Below are positions 1 to 10,962 of a DNA stretch of 64,000 nucleotides, one piece after another. The stretch covers positions 1 through 64,000 of the forward strand of contig JAURVB010013857.1 of the NCBI GenBank assembly GCA_033002965.1, written 5' to 3'. Every line of letters begins with the position of its first letter. Positions within the stretch are counted from its first letter, which is position 1. A program made the translations under genes and the position numbers. The notes beneath the pieces are model-generated. The model did no database searches, was not told where the DNA came from, and worked only from the letters and a program-made list of their open reading frames with translations. This stretch comes from Piper betle (taxonomy: Eukaryota; Streptophyta; Magnoliopsida; Piperales; Piperaceae).

Positions 1-133
1 CTTGAGCATACATGACCCTCATTGCTCATAACTCACAGCTGGCCTCAACCCAGCTCGCGGTCCATGAAGCTGACTCGACTCAAACCGACTGGTTCACTCC
101 CGTAAAACTCTGACTCGAGTCACGGGTTTTACA
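1..133 (-). mobile_element. LTR-A fragment (terminal 133 bp)
   Basis: This stretch is nearly identical to 13711-13855, the right end of a complete LTR-A copy, and ends in the same GGGTTTTACA. The rest of the LTR lies outside the window. It abuts gag-like sequence of a different retrotransposon, so it is probably another LTR-A that landed in that element. The minus strand is assigned by analogy with LTR-B, whose coding-strand copy starts TGTAAAAC and ends GGTGTTACA. Confidence 0.8.
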
Positions 134-309
134 CCTATTCTACAAGAGCACGAATCCTATAGTAGCACTGAAGTGGGTGCTTTAGAACGAATAGTATTGA
201 CCTATATGGGCTATCTTCTAGAGCTATGGGTGCATGCAACCACCGGGGCCATGCAGAGAATGGGCAAACTCTAGTGGGAGTCTGCTCATATTGCATTCCT
301 GGAGGGCAA

Positions 310-562
310 GGCCCTAGAGCACATTACATGGGATGAGTTGAGGGAGGTCTTCTATTTCCAGTACTTCTCCGCCACTATGAGGGTGACAAAAGAAGATGAC
401 GTTTCTGCCCTTGAAATAGATGGAAGATACATTCATGCTAGAGTACCAGACAAGATTTCTCATACTAGAAAGGCTTCATGTCAGAGAGGGAGCGAGCCAG
501 CAAATTTGTATCAAGTTTGCATATTAATTTGCCAGCATGTGCGACCTTGGCCAAGGCAATGA
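310..562 (+). pseudogene. gag remnant of the Ty3/gypsy element
   Basis: The frame starting near 338 includes WDELREVFYFQYF followed by VTKEDDVSALE. This matches the conserved gypsy gag block W-x-E-F-x-x-x-F-x-x-x-Y-F that precedes a Lys/Glu-rich stretch. Gag would form the particle and bind RNA. Only about 75 codons stay open before a stop. The upstream part (134-310) is gag-like in other frames, with WESAHIAFLEGKALEH just before this block. Confidence 0.7.
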
Positions 563-835
563 TGGCCTAGAGTGCAAGCATGCCCATGATTTCCCCCATT
601 TGGCGAAGGGCACCACATAGACTAGTGGCAAGGGCCAGAAACACAAAGCATGGATCAGCAGGGCTTGTAGCCGTTGAGACAGAGGACTGATGGTGGAGTG
701 ATGATGTATGTTGTTGAGGGACAACATGTTCAAAGGTTCCCTCAATAGACTCAGTCATTCCAAGGCTAGGAAGGTGGAGGTTACCAAGAATATCTGATTT
801 GCCCAGAGTGCCATAAGCACCACTAAGCATGTAGG

Positions 836-900
836 AGAGCTATAAGCTCATTCTTTGCATGTGGTGAGTTGGGACACTCCGTAGCTAAGCGCCTGAGACA
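836..900 (+). pseudogene. Degenerate gag zinc knuckle (CCHC)
   Basis: The frame reads SFFACGELGHSVAKRL. Gypsy gag proteins normally carry C-x2-C-x4-H-x4-C here. The second Cys, Gly and His survive, but the first Cys reads Phe and the last reads Arg, so the zinc site is lost. Confidence 0.6.
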
Positions 901-1176
901 GGCACAACTGCAACAGCCTTGGAATTCTTATACTAGCCTCAATAGCAATAATGACTCCAACAGCACAAGAGAGGACTGCCTGCACTACTGACCTAACCAC
1001 TTCTCCCTTCACCACAAGCCCAACCTCAAGGGCAGCGGGGGAGGTGACTTGTAGCAAGGCGGACAATAGGGCCACGAGGGCTAGGACAGCAGGCAGGGCC
1101 AACAAGGCCAAAGGGGACAAACATAGGGCCAATAGAGGTAGGCTGGTTTAGCTATAGTGGACATCGAGTAGGCATT

Positions 1177-1488
1177 GTGACAGGATATGGGGCAGGCCAA
1201 TGGGATGCCAGAGAAGCAAGGCGAGATGTATACTACGACTGTAGAGGAGGCATCAAAGATGTCGCCGTCATCATAGGTGCTCTACTTATCCTTTTTGCTC
1301 TTGCCATAGCATTGTTTGATTGTGGTAGCACATATACACTCATAGCTAAGACATTTGTCGATAAGATTGGTGTGTCCGTAGAAGACTTAGGCAATGTCTT
1401 GGTTGTATTGGCTCCTGTCAAAGGCCTACATACCACCAGTGAGTGTGTGAGGGTGTTGTTGTGGTTATCCAACAATGCATCCTTTTGA
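1177..1488 (+). pseudogene. Retropepsin (protease) remnant of the Ty3/gypsy element
   Basis: The open frame contains ALFDCGSTYTLIAKTFVDKIG, which aligns with the retropepsin core (hydrophobic)-D-S/T-G-A-(S/T)-x-S-F-(I/V). The catalytic Asp is kept, but the following residue is Cys in place of Ser or Thr. The protease would process the Gag-Pol polyprotein. The segment before position 1290 is linker. Confidence 0.7.
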
Positions 1489-1799
1489 CTGATCTTACAA
1501 TTTTACCAATGTGGGAGTTTGGTGTGATATTTGGCTTCAAGTAGATAACACACCACCAAGCATTGATAGATTGCCAGAAGAAGAAGGTTCTGCTCAGACT
1601 AAAGAGGTATGTGAGAATTGGATTCAAGGGAAGAGGTAGAGATAGAGGCAGTTGCTTGATTTCAATCAGCAGGCTCAGAGATTGATTGACCAAGGATGTG
1701 AGGTTTTCCTCTTGATATTTGTGTCCACACCCTAGCATTCAACACCAAAGTTGGCATAGATTCCAATGGTCAAGAATTTTATTGATATTTTCCATATGA

Positions 1800-2530
1800 G
1801 GTGTCTAAATTACCGCCTGCTACAATTGTTATCCCCTCCCATATATAGATGACTTGTTTGATCAGCTTGGAGGAGCTACAGTGTATTGAGGATTGATCTT
1901 CGATCTAGCTACTATCAATTGAGGATACGAGAGAGGATGTACCAAAGACAACCTACAGGATTTGGTACAGGCATTATGAGGTCTTAGTCATGTCATTTGA
2001 GCTGACTAATGCACCAGTAGCATTCAAGGATCTCATGAACTGGGTGTTCAGCCATACTTGGGCCATTTTGTGATAGTATTTGTGGATGACATATTGGTAT
2101 ACTCGAGGTCTAGAGAGGAGCACAAGATACACTTGAGGATTTCTTTGCCGGCTCTACGGGAGCATTGCTTGTATGCAAAAACTCTCCAAGTGTGTGTTTT
2201 GGTTGTCTGAGGTATTCTTCTAAGGTCATGTTGTTATATTAGTGGTTAACATCACCGTGGATTTAGCCAAGTCGAGGTAGTTTTGATATGGGAGCAACTT
2301 ACCAATGCCATAGAGATATAGAGCTTTTTGGGATTGGAAGGATACTACAAGAAGTTTATAGGGGATTTCTCTTCCTTGATGCACTCTCTCATACGGCTAA
2401 AGAGGAAGGAGCAATTTATGTGGACAAATGCATGTGAAAAGAGTTTTCAAACTCTAAAGGAGAGACTCACTTTCACACTAGTGTTGAGTCTACTTGACAG
2501 CCATGAGGTTTTTTTGGTGTAGAGTGACAG
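1800..2530 (+). pseudogene. Reverse transcriptase remnant (fingers to thumb)
   Basis: Pieces in several frames match gypsy RT. IDDLFDQLGGATVY lies near 1848. [17 protein letters not shown] lies near 1990 and corresponds to the MPFGLTNAPA block. [14 protein letters not shown] lies near 2070 and holds the catalytic V-D-D pair. The connection and thumb segment at 2328-2522 includes GLEGYYKKFIGDF and LKERLT. Stops near 1892, 1906 and 1919 and frame changes around 2050 and 2280 break it. Confidence 0.85.
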
Positions 2531-2800
2531 CTTTGGTATCAAACTTAGTTGTGTCATGATGCAAAGGGGTAGAGTGATCGAATATGAGTCTCGAGAGTTG
2601 AAAGTTCATGAGCAGAACTATCTGACACACGATTTGGATCTTTATAGTAGTTGTGTTTACTCTACTCATGTTGGGATATTATTTGAATGGAGTATCTTTT
2701 TAGCTCTTCACCGATCACAAGAACTTGAAGTACATATTTACATAGAAGGACCTAAACAACAGATAGCGCAAATGGTTAGAGTTCTTCACAGACTATGACA
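2523..2800 (+). pseudogene. RNase H remnant of the Ty3/gypsy element
   Basis: The frame at 2556-2798 contains VMMQRGRVIEYESRELKVHEQNY, which corresponds to the gypsy RNase H block VLMQ-x-G-x-VIAYASRQL-(R/K)-x-HE-x-NY. A later part reads FTDHKNLKY-like in another frame near 2705. Frameshifts and stops make it non-functional. Confidence 0.75.
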
Positions 2801-3039
2801 TCGACATTGCCTACCATCCGGGCAAATGTAGTCTCACATGCCTTGAGTAGGAAACCAGTAATATGTGGAGCCAAATTGGCAGCCATGGGTATACAATATG
2901 AGGACCAGAGAGAGGATGTTGTAGACCGATACCTTGTGGCAGTGTTGGTGAGGTTGACTATCAATCCGCTATGACAGATCACATTAGGTAGGCCTAGGTA
3001 GTTGATCAATTGCTCGAGCATTGGTTTTTACACGGAACT

Positions 3040-3840
3040 CATTCTGGTCTAGTTAGAGGTAGATGGTTTGTATCGGATGATAGGACGCCTATATGTGCTA
3101 GATGTAGCAGCATACCTAGGATTGCGTGAGGATATTCCTCACAAGGCCCACTATTCAAGGTTCACAGTGCATCAAGGCTCAATGAAGATGTTTCACGACC
3201 TGTGTCAATCTATTAGTGGCCAGGGCTGGAGAAGGATGTCCTTGACATTGTGTCGTGATGTCTTATCTATCAACAAGTGAATATTGAGCTCCAGAGACCA
3301 GGTGGGTTCTTGCAGTAGTTGCCACCGCTTGAGGAGAAGTGGGATTGTGTCACATGCAACTTCGCCATGCATCTACCCCCTTTCAGGCGTTAGATGGATG
3401 CAATATGGATTGTTGTTGATAGATTGACAAAATTGGTGCACTTCATACCAATTCATATGACTTATCCCGTATCAAATTTGGCCAGACTATACTGAGACCA
3501 GATTGTCAGACTCCACTGAGATCCTAGGGAGATTTTATAAGATAGGGACCAGATTCACCTCTCCCTTATGGAGATCTCTCCAAAGAGAACGTAGTACGGA
3601 GACCATGTTTAGTGCAACCTATCATCCACAAACCAATGGCCAGTCCGAGAGGACAATCCATATTCTGGAGGACTTGCTTTAGTCATGTATGATGAACTTC
3701 GATGGATCTTGGGAGGAACACCTACCATTGGTGGAGTTTGCGTATAACAACTGCTATCAGGCTAGTATCAGGATGGCACCCTTTGAGGTGTTGTATGGTA
3801 GGTCGTGCATATCACTGATATATGTTGGCTAGAGAGCGGT
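3040..3840 (+). pseudogene. Integrase remnant (HHCC and DDE core)
   Basis: The zinc-binding part reads HKAHYSRFTVHQGSMKMFHDL near 3140-3210, matching the gypsy H-x-S-x-(F/Y)-(S/T)-x-H-P-G block. Further on are DRLTKLVHFIPI-like sequence near 3420, TMFSATYHPQTNGQSERTI near 3600, and a DGSWEEHLPLVEFAYNN-like block at 3700-3750 followed by MAPFEVLYGRSC near 3775. These are hallmarks of Ty3/gypsy integrase. Several stops and frame changes interrupt the core. Confidence 0.85.
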
Positions 3841-3993
3841 GAGCCATTGATAGTAGGCCCAGAGGTTCTTCAGGACTCCCAGAGAATAGTTGAGTTGATA
3901 TGACATAGACTATTAGCACCTCAAGATAGTCATAGGGCTTATGCAAATCAGTGGCATTGGGATATAAGCTTTACCGCCAAGGATCTTGTCTTC

Positions 3994-4395
3994 TTGAAAG
4001 TCTCACTGACTAAAGGAGGTGTGCACTTTGGGAGGTGGGACAAGCTGAGTCTGAGGTATTTTGGCTCATTTGAGGTGTTGAGGGCAATCAGTGAGGTAGC
4101 CGATGAGCTTGCACTACCACTTAGTTTGTTGGCAGTACATCCGATGTTTCATGTCTTCATGCTAAAGAAGTACATGCCGGACAGATTACATAAGGTGCAG
4201 TACAAGTAGCTTGACATCTAACCCAACCTATCCTACAAGGATGAGGCTAGATAGAGTCTTGATCAGTCTATGAGGACTCTCTGTAGGAAGGAAGTGCCTC
4301 TCGTGAAGGTGTTTTGGTTGTGGTAGTGAATTGAGGAGGCCACCAGGGAACATAAGGACGAGATGCAAAGGAGTTTCTTCAGACTCTTCCCCGCG
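3994..4395 (+). pseudogene. Integrase C-terminal, chromodomain-like tail remnant
   Basis: The open frame to 4209 contains GKLSPR-like sequence (WDKLSLRYFGSFEVL), then ADELALPLSLLAVHPMFHVF and MLKKYMPD. This is the conserved gypsy integrase tail that ends in the HPVFHVSMLRKY-type block. Beyond a stop, a frame near 4270-4400 resembles the chromovirus C-terminus (RKEVPLVKVFW, then an IEEATRE motif), which is why I favour a chromovirus of the Tekay/Del group. Lineage assignment is inference. Confidence 0.7.
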
Positions 4396-4526
4396 GAGGA
4401 CAGTGATTAGTGGTATTAGCACGCTTGCTTGTTTCCTTAGTTGCATGCTACTGTGTGTTTGGTATGTTTGTGGCATGTGACTACATGTGTACCCCCCTTA
4501 GGAAAATTTAAAGAGGGAATTTTTGT

Positions 4527-4539
4527 AAGTGGGGGAGGT
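4527..4539 (+). other. Polypurine tract before 3' LTR
   Basis: AAGTGGGGGAGGT sits immediately upstream of TGTAAAACTC, the LTR start. A G-rich purine run in this place primes plus-strand DNA synthesis in gypsy elements. Confidence 0.85.
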
Positions 4540-7500
4540 TGTAAAACTCGGGCCATTTGCTCGATGGTTTTTGTGTTGGTTAAGTTGTTACCTGAATTGG
4601 GTTAGTGATGCGTGGCCCTTCTCACCGCCATTTGTGTATAGTATGGTAGGTGGTTGCCTGGCCCTAGCCTCCTTTGGCTTCGATACCCCATTGAACACTT
4701 TGTGGCCGGTAATTTTATTTTTGGTTTGATCTAGTTGAGTTTGGCTTGAGGTTAGGACTGAGTCACTCGTGTTTAGAGTGTGCTTGCTGTGTGTTTGAAC
4801 TGGGTCTATCCTAGCGCTTTCCAAACCCGTTGTGTGGTTCTAGAGGTTGCCCTGGATGCTACAACACTATGCCAATGCCCTTGCGCCCATAAATTTGAAA
4901 TTCCCTCATTTTCCTTCGGGCGCAAAGGCACTATCCTAGTGCCCTTGGTCCCTTTAGTTTGACTTGAGTTGGTGTTTTGGTCCATTTCACACAACCTAGC
5001 TCGCGTGTCTGGCTTTCTCGCTCTCCGTAGTCCGGCTTGCTAGAGTGCAGTGCAAGACCCTAATTTTTGGCTATAAATAGTAGCCAATCTCAAAGTCATT
5101 CCTACCCTTTGCCTTCGTCTCTCCTTTCCTTGCCTTGCTTCCTTCCTTCCTCCTAGACCATTCCAGCCCTCTTAGGCTACTCCTAGCTTAGCCTAGCCAC
5201 CTCGGGTTATAGGTATTGGGGTAGAACACCCCAAGAGACCTCCCTTTGGTCTCCATTGAGGTAAATGCACTTTTTTTGGACTCTCTATGTGATTCTTTGG
5301 TGTTGATGCTTGTATATGTGCTCATTTGTATTTATTTAGCATTTTTTTCATTTACATTTTCTTGCTAGGAGTGCATAGGACTTGGAGTCATGTCATTTGA
5401 CCATTTATTAAAATAGATATATATTTTTATTGTGCTAATGTTGTGGATACACACTATTTTACCATAAAAATCATCTCTTGCGTTGTAAATATCATAGTTG
5501 TATGATTTTTACTTTGTTGGATTCACCACTATTAGATCTACACTTTTCATGATTGGTACTTTGTCTGTTAGGATGTCTATATGCATGTAGGGGTGTCAAA
5601 CTTGACGAAAGAGGGCAGCTTTGATGGTCCCTATGACCTGGATGCCTATTTCCCCAATTTTTACACCTTAATGTAGTTTGCTTTTAATGCCAATCCTTTG
5701 CATTGTAATAGGTATTTATTTTGAAATGTTTCTAAAAAATTGTCACAGTAAAATAACTACTGACAGGGCATGCCCCCTAATTGCATGATATGTTTGTTGT
5801 GATGTATGTTTGTTTTCCCATACTCTGAGATTGCGCCCCATGGTGAGCTACTTAAAAGTTGTTAATAAAATCTATAAAAAAATACATAATGACTCCATAA
5901 TTGTTTACTGAAAATGTGTATATTTTGGAATATAATAAAAATCATTTATGTGGTTAGATTAGTCAGTGTTTTGGAGTGTGCATAAATGTGGGGTGAAATC
6001 CTAGTTCTTTGATTCCAAATAAAAAATACCCTAGTCAAATGGTAATGGAATTGGATAGAATTCCTCCCACACATAACGTAGTATCCTAGTAGTGTCATAT
6101 CCAAATTTTGGATCATTTGGTCTACTGGATCAAAGGATGTGATTTTTCTAGGCACAATAGGTTCACCTAGCTCCAGAAATGACCTAAACGAGGCCCCCCA
6201 TTGCCGAGATCACTCGAGCCCAACTACTTGGAGTTATGACCTGAAATCATATTGTACTCAAGTCCAGGGTTTTGGCTAACAAGACCCAATTACCCAGGCT
6301 TTTGGGAGTCTGTAAGACCATGAACAACCTTTAGCAAAAGTAGTGAGCGGCCTAAGAACACTATTCTCACTACCTTAGCCCAACCTTAGTGGGCGTTGTA
6401 TATTTGTGTTGGCGCATGGGCAAACATGTGAAAATATTTTCACCCATCCTTTAGATATATAGGCCCACTAGTTTGAACATCGTTTAGCCCTTTTGAAAAA
6501 TCGTCTGGTAAAATGCATTAGATTAAACCTAAGTTTTGAGCTTTTCCAACTAAGTGTGTATGTAACCATGAACCCTAATGAAGTTAGGTTTAACACTTTA
6601 TTAAGAAATTAATTAAGGTAATTATGTTTCTTAAGACTTGCCCATGTGTGGAGGATTTGCCTCAATATGTGTGCCAATGTAATCCAAGTCTGATTTAGTT
6701 CCATCTTTGTGCTATGATACATGGGGTGAGATCGTCGATCTAGAATGGGATCTTCACTCATCTAGGATTGTAGGACTCTCCCTTTGCTTCATATCTGTTT
6801 TGACCCCTAAATGTCGAGTTTAATCGCGTTTTAGATGTAGGACGACATCAGTGACATTTTATTGGATCCTCCTGATGTCAGGTCATTTAGATTTCATAAG
6901 TTTAACAAAACTTCAAGGCTAAGATCCCGTTGTAGTTTTTGAAAGATTAGATCTAGAAAGTTATTATAAAACCCTCTACCTAAGCCTACTAAGTATATGT
7001 ATAGGGTTTACGGTTTTATGAATATGAAGAGTTGCATGGGTAATATGAATCGCGCTAGCACTCCTTCAGACCCTAATAGAGTACGAAGTATGGTACTGTA
7101 TAATAAAGCATATGTTTAGAATTTTTTACACTAACTTAATTGTTCCTTTGCCACTTGAGAACCGTGATAGGTGTTATATAGAGGATGTGAAGTCATAAGC
7201 ATTTCCAATAAGAGTACGAACTTTTGTTGTGCTTGCACGTTGGCTCCCTTAATAAGTTATTATTACCGCCCATGTAAGGCTTCTAAAGTTTTCAAAGTTC
7301 ACTTGGGTGATGGAATACCCATTTGCCAGTATTATTTTACTAGTAGTTATTTCTGATTGGTAATCAAATATATATGATTACTAACGTTTTGCCAATTTAT
7401 ATGTAGGTCAGCTCCCTCGGCGTTGACCGGTTTAGGTGTATGGATTGGAAGGCTTGGTGGTGGTGGTGGGGCCTTGTGTTTTGTTCATATATTTGAACTC

Positions 7501-7910
7501 ATGATTGGATGACTGGATTATTTTGGCAGGCATGTTGCCTAAATTCTATGAACCATATATGATTTTGGATTTGATATGATACGTTGTTTGTGCATGTGTA
7601 TTTATTATTTTATTTTAGTTTGTTATTGTTACCAATGTGGAGCGGATAAACTTTGGGGTAGCGGCTAACCATTGTAGGTAGAGTGTATAAGCCCCATTGT
7701 CTTGGAACATGATAAGGGGTGAATCTAGGTGCACGAAACCTATTTGGTTGCAGTTGTGTGTGTGTAGAGAAGCATAGGTAGGAGGTGGTGTACAGATCTT
7801 ACCATGTGCTGAACCTACGTGAAGTCCATATGCCATACTCTAATGAGTAGTTTTCCAATTTATAATATCACGGTTTAGTTTGTCCCTTGAGGCCAATTGG
7901 GGGTGTTAGA
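4540..7910 (+). mobile_element. LTR-B, 3' LTR of the Ty3/gypsy element
   Basis: It starts TGTAAAACTC directly after the polypurine tract and ends GGGGTGTTAGA, against GGGGTGTTACA in a second copy at 45083. The length of about 3.37 kb is long for an LTR but within the range of Tekay-type elements. It contains a TATA box at 5072-5080 and a likely splice donor at 5261. Parts recur at 36770-37620 (inverted), 37640-38300 and 44100-45083. The 4840-4970 section holds two copies of a short motif around TGCCCTTGCGCC. Otherwise it is non-coding. Confidence 0.8.
5072..5080 (+). promoter_or_regulatory. TATA box of LTR-B
   Basis: TATAAATAG is followed by a pyrimidine-rich stretch (CTTTCCTTGCC and neighbours) near 5120-5150, as in plant LTR promoters. 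A matching CCTATAAATAG occurs on the minus strand of the inverted copy near 36955. Confidence 0.6.
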
Positions 7911-8779
7911 TATATATTAAAATTTACTCAAAGTATAATATTTTACTGCCTAATACCTACTTAAATTCAGATTTTGATGTTAATTTTTGCAAAAATTAAA
8001 ATTGTGCTATGATATCTAAATATCATCATTGCATTGTACACAATGGATTTTTTAGTCATAGTTAAATAGATATACCCTTTATTTATTTAAAATTTTAATT
8101 AATTAAATTTTTTATAATTTTATTATGTTTATAATACATATTATTAATAAATTAATTTAGGATTTCTGCGTAATTTTAATTCAAAATTTATATGGAATCT
8201 AGGCTTTCTTCCTATTTATTCATTATTTTGATTGTTAGGAGAATAATTTTATTTGAGTTAAAATCTTTAAAAAATGATTATTCCATTTAAACATTAATTT
8301 TTTATTAAAAAATAAAATATTTATATTAATATTACTTATTAAATGAAGATTATTGCTTTATTTTTAGTCTAAAATTATTTTTAAAAATATTTTTATATAA
8401 TTATTGTATTCTATAATAATATAGTAACTGTTAAATTCTAATTGATATGCCATATTTCTTTGAATTTAATTTTGTATATTAATGCACATTACTAATAAAT
8501 TTGAAATGTACCTTGCACGTCGAGTGGGTATTTGACTATTTAAGTGGGTTGTTCAAAAACCAAATTTATAGGGAGGCTGTCAAATATTAATGTTGCTTTT
8601 TGTCTTTTTGTGTCCCTTGTTTTCAAGTACACAGAGGACTATTCATTATTCGCTACAAAGAAAATAATGCATTCTAATGCACTTATTTTGACCTGTTGAA
8701 ACTTGAATCTAGTAAACTAGCCCAAGATGGTTTTGGTGCTTTAATCTTTAACACCTATGCTTGGCTGATTAGATCAAGT
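7911..8779. other. AT-rich intergenic sequence
   Basis: Very AT-rich sequence, especially 7910-8420. No gene, repeat unit or RNA was recognised. Confidence 0.5.
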
Positions 8780-9255
8780 TGTTAATACTGATTGTTCCAC
8801 ATTTTTATATGAGATGGGTGGTGATTAATATAAATGTAGATTCTTAGATTCTCTAAAGTGGCTAGTCATTTTATAATGAAGCCCATCAACATATTTTTAC
8901 ATGGTATCATAACCAACCCACTTATGGGCTCCCTTTGTGTCACGTCTCATTGATGCCTACATGTCTATTATGGTGGTGCACATAATCTACACAACCTATC
9001 TATACGTGCTATGTCTCATATGGCTTGCACATGCGGGGTGTGTTAACACTAATTGTTCCACATCTCTATATGAGATGAGTGGTGACTAATATAAATGTAA
9101 AGTGATGAGTGGTGACTAATATAAATATTGGTTCTTAGGTTCAATAAAGTGGTTAGTCATGTTAGAGTGAAGCCCATGAACCCATTTTCACATGGTATTA
9201 GAGCCAACTCACCTAGGGGTTCCCTATGTGCCACATCTCATTAACGCCCATGTTA
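8780..9255 (+). mobile_element. TRIM-like miniature LTR element (family D), LTR-int-LTR-int
   Basis: A first LTR (8780-8901, TGTTAATACTG to TTTTTACA) is followed at 8902 by TGGTATCATAACC, a near match to the primer-binding site for initiator tRNA-Met (TGGTATCAGAGC). A short non-coding internal part leads to a G-rich tract (GCGGGGTG, 9033-9040). A second LTR (9041-9192) is followed by another PBS-like TGGTATTAGAGCC at 9193 and the start of a second internal part. The second LTR contains a local duplication of a GTGGTGACTAATATAAAT block. No protein is encoded, so it would move using proteins from other elements. Confidence 0.75.
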
Positions 9256-10540
9256 AGTCTCCAACTTGGGCGTTTTGATCTTTGAGGATAAAACATTATT
9301 CATTTGAATTACATGATAAATTACTCTATGATAATGTTCACTTGAATTAGAACAAGTGGATTGATTGTTCAATTGTGATTTGAATAATTCAGAATGATGT
9401 GACATTTCGAACTTGTTATGGTGAACATGTTGTGGACTTGAAGTCATTGGACAATGATGTTGGCCTTGGACTTAAAGTCTTCGACTTAGTTAAGTGCGAA
9501 AGCTATGGACAATATGAGTGAAAAACTTTTATTGGAGTTTGGAGGAACCTTCTCCATATTAATGCTCAAGTGGTTGGGAGCTATGAACAAGCTTGACCTA
9601 TTCGGCTATAAATAGGAGGGTTGGTAAATGGAGGAATTTTGGAACTTCAAAGGTATATTCATAAGAAGAAAATGAAGAAAGATTGAGAATTGTACAAATA
9701 TTTTTATTTACAGGTCCATGGAAAATGTATATATTTGTTAAAGATATTAGAGAAGAGAGACAAATTTACTATATGAGTCATGGGAGTGTATAGAATTTTT
9801 GTTGATGGTGAAACTACCCTCAAAGGGTTTGGCCGACCTAATTTTGCCTTAACGATATGCTTTATGCAAAAAAAATATGAAAAAATTGTAAACGCTTAAG
9901 TTGTTCTTCCTTATAACCACAATTATAGTTTTAAATACTATATCGTATCACCCGATTGTACTTTACATATTGCGTACTGTTTTCAAATCTGGTATGGTTT
10001 ACCCAACGCGCTATTTTAATTTGTATTCGATTTCAATGTGAAATTTTCATAAATTAGAATTTTTTTATTACAAATCACAATATTTTAATCAATATTTACT
10101 AGAATATTAACGATAAAGTATATTTTAAATATTTGATAAAAATTTTATTCATAATTTTCAAATCTTGTTGAACTCGATCTGTTTCGGTTGAACCAAATAT
10201 AGTATAGAGGTGTTTACCTATATATGGGCGTGCAAGTATCATTTATTATGAATTGGAGGGAGAAATTTATATATTATATGCAGGAGGGAAAGAAGAAAAA
10301 TGTGATGAACCGAACCAACATCCCATGAACCCTCAACATCCCATAAACTAAATATTTCATAAATTAATTTTCTATTAATTTTCAAGATTTTTAATAAACC
10401 CTCAACAATAAATTTACTATATAAATGCTCAAAATAATCTAAGTCCCATGAACCGAACCAACATCCCACTGCCACGCAAACAATCTCGAGAAAAGAATAG
10501 TTCAATAATAGAGTCCTCCAGCTGTCCTGACTCTACCCAT
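9256..10540. other. Intergenic sequence, no recognised gene
   Basis: AT-rich and unremarkable. The phrase CATGAACCGAACCAACATCC occurs twice, near 10305 and 10447, showing a small local duplication. No coding region or element end could be assigned. Confidence 0.4.
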
Positions 10541-10649
10541 CCTTCCATGATCATACCTGCAGAGGCAATTCCGTGTTAGTGATAAAAACACTAAGCCGTA
10601 TAATGAAATAAAACAAGTCCATAAACTCCCTATCATTATCTATAATAAT

Positions 10650-10962
10650 GGCTGTTGTGACCATTCCAACATGTCCATTTTTTAGCTGATGGTTCAGTCC
10701 ACCAAGTCTATTAGTTGGCTGATGGGTTAGTCCACCATGTCCATCTATTAGCTGATGCGTCAGTCCATCATGTCCATTACCGGTTGGCGAGTCCAATCCG
10801 CCATGTCTGTTATCGGCTGGTGAGTCCAATCCTCCATGTCCATTAGTTGGGTGATGGGTCAGTCCACCATGTCCATCTATTGGCTGATGGGTCAGTCCAC
10901 CATGTGCGTAATTGGTTGGCGAGTCCAATCCGCCATGTCCAATTTATTGGCTAATGGGTCAA
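10650..10962 (-). repeat. 33-bp minisatellite, left part
   Basis: Tandem units of about 33 bp are built around CATGTCCATTA and GGCTGATGGGTCAGTCCACC, with small variants. The array continues beyond the LTR-A insertion at 13856. Because the unit length is a multiple of three and mostly lacks stops, spurious open frames arise on both strands. Confidence 0.9.

Larger units (their letters stand above)
134..4539 (+). mobile_element. Ty3/gypsy retrotransposon internal region, decayed
   Basis: This is the internal part of a Ty3/gypsy (Metaviridae-type) element. Domains occur in the order gag, zinc knuckle, protease, reverse transcriptase, RNase H, integrase, then a purine-rich tract and a 3' LTR at 4540. 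The order PR-RT-RH-IN is diagnostic of gypsy rather than copia. The long LTR and the chromovirus-like C-terminus suggest the Tekay/Del group, which is inference. Many stops and frameshifts interrupt every domain, so it cannot encode working proteins. The 5' LTR and primer-binding site are not visible, because an LTR-A end replaces them at position 133. Confidence 0.85.
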
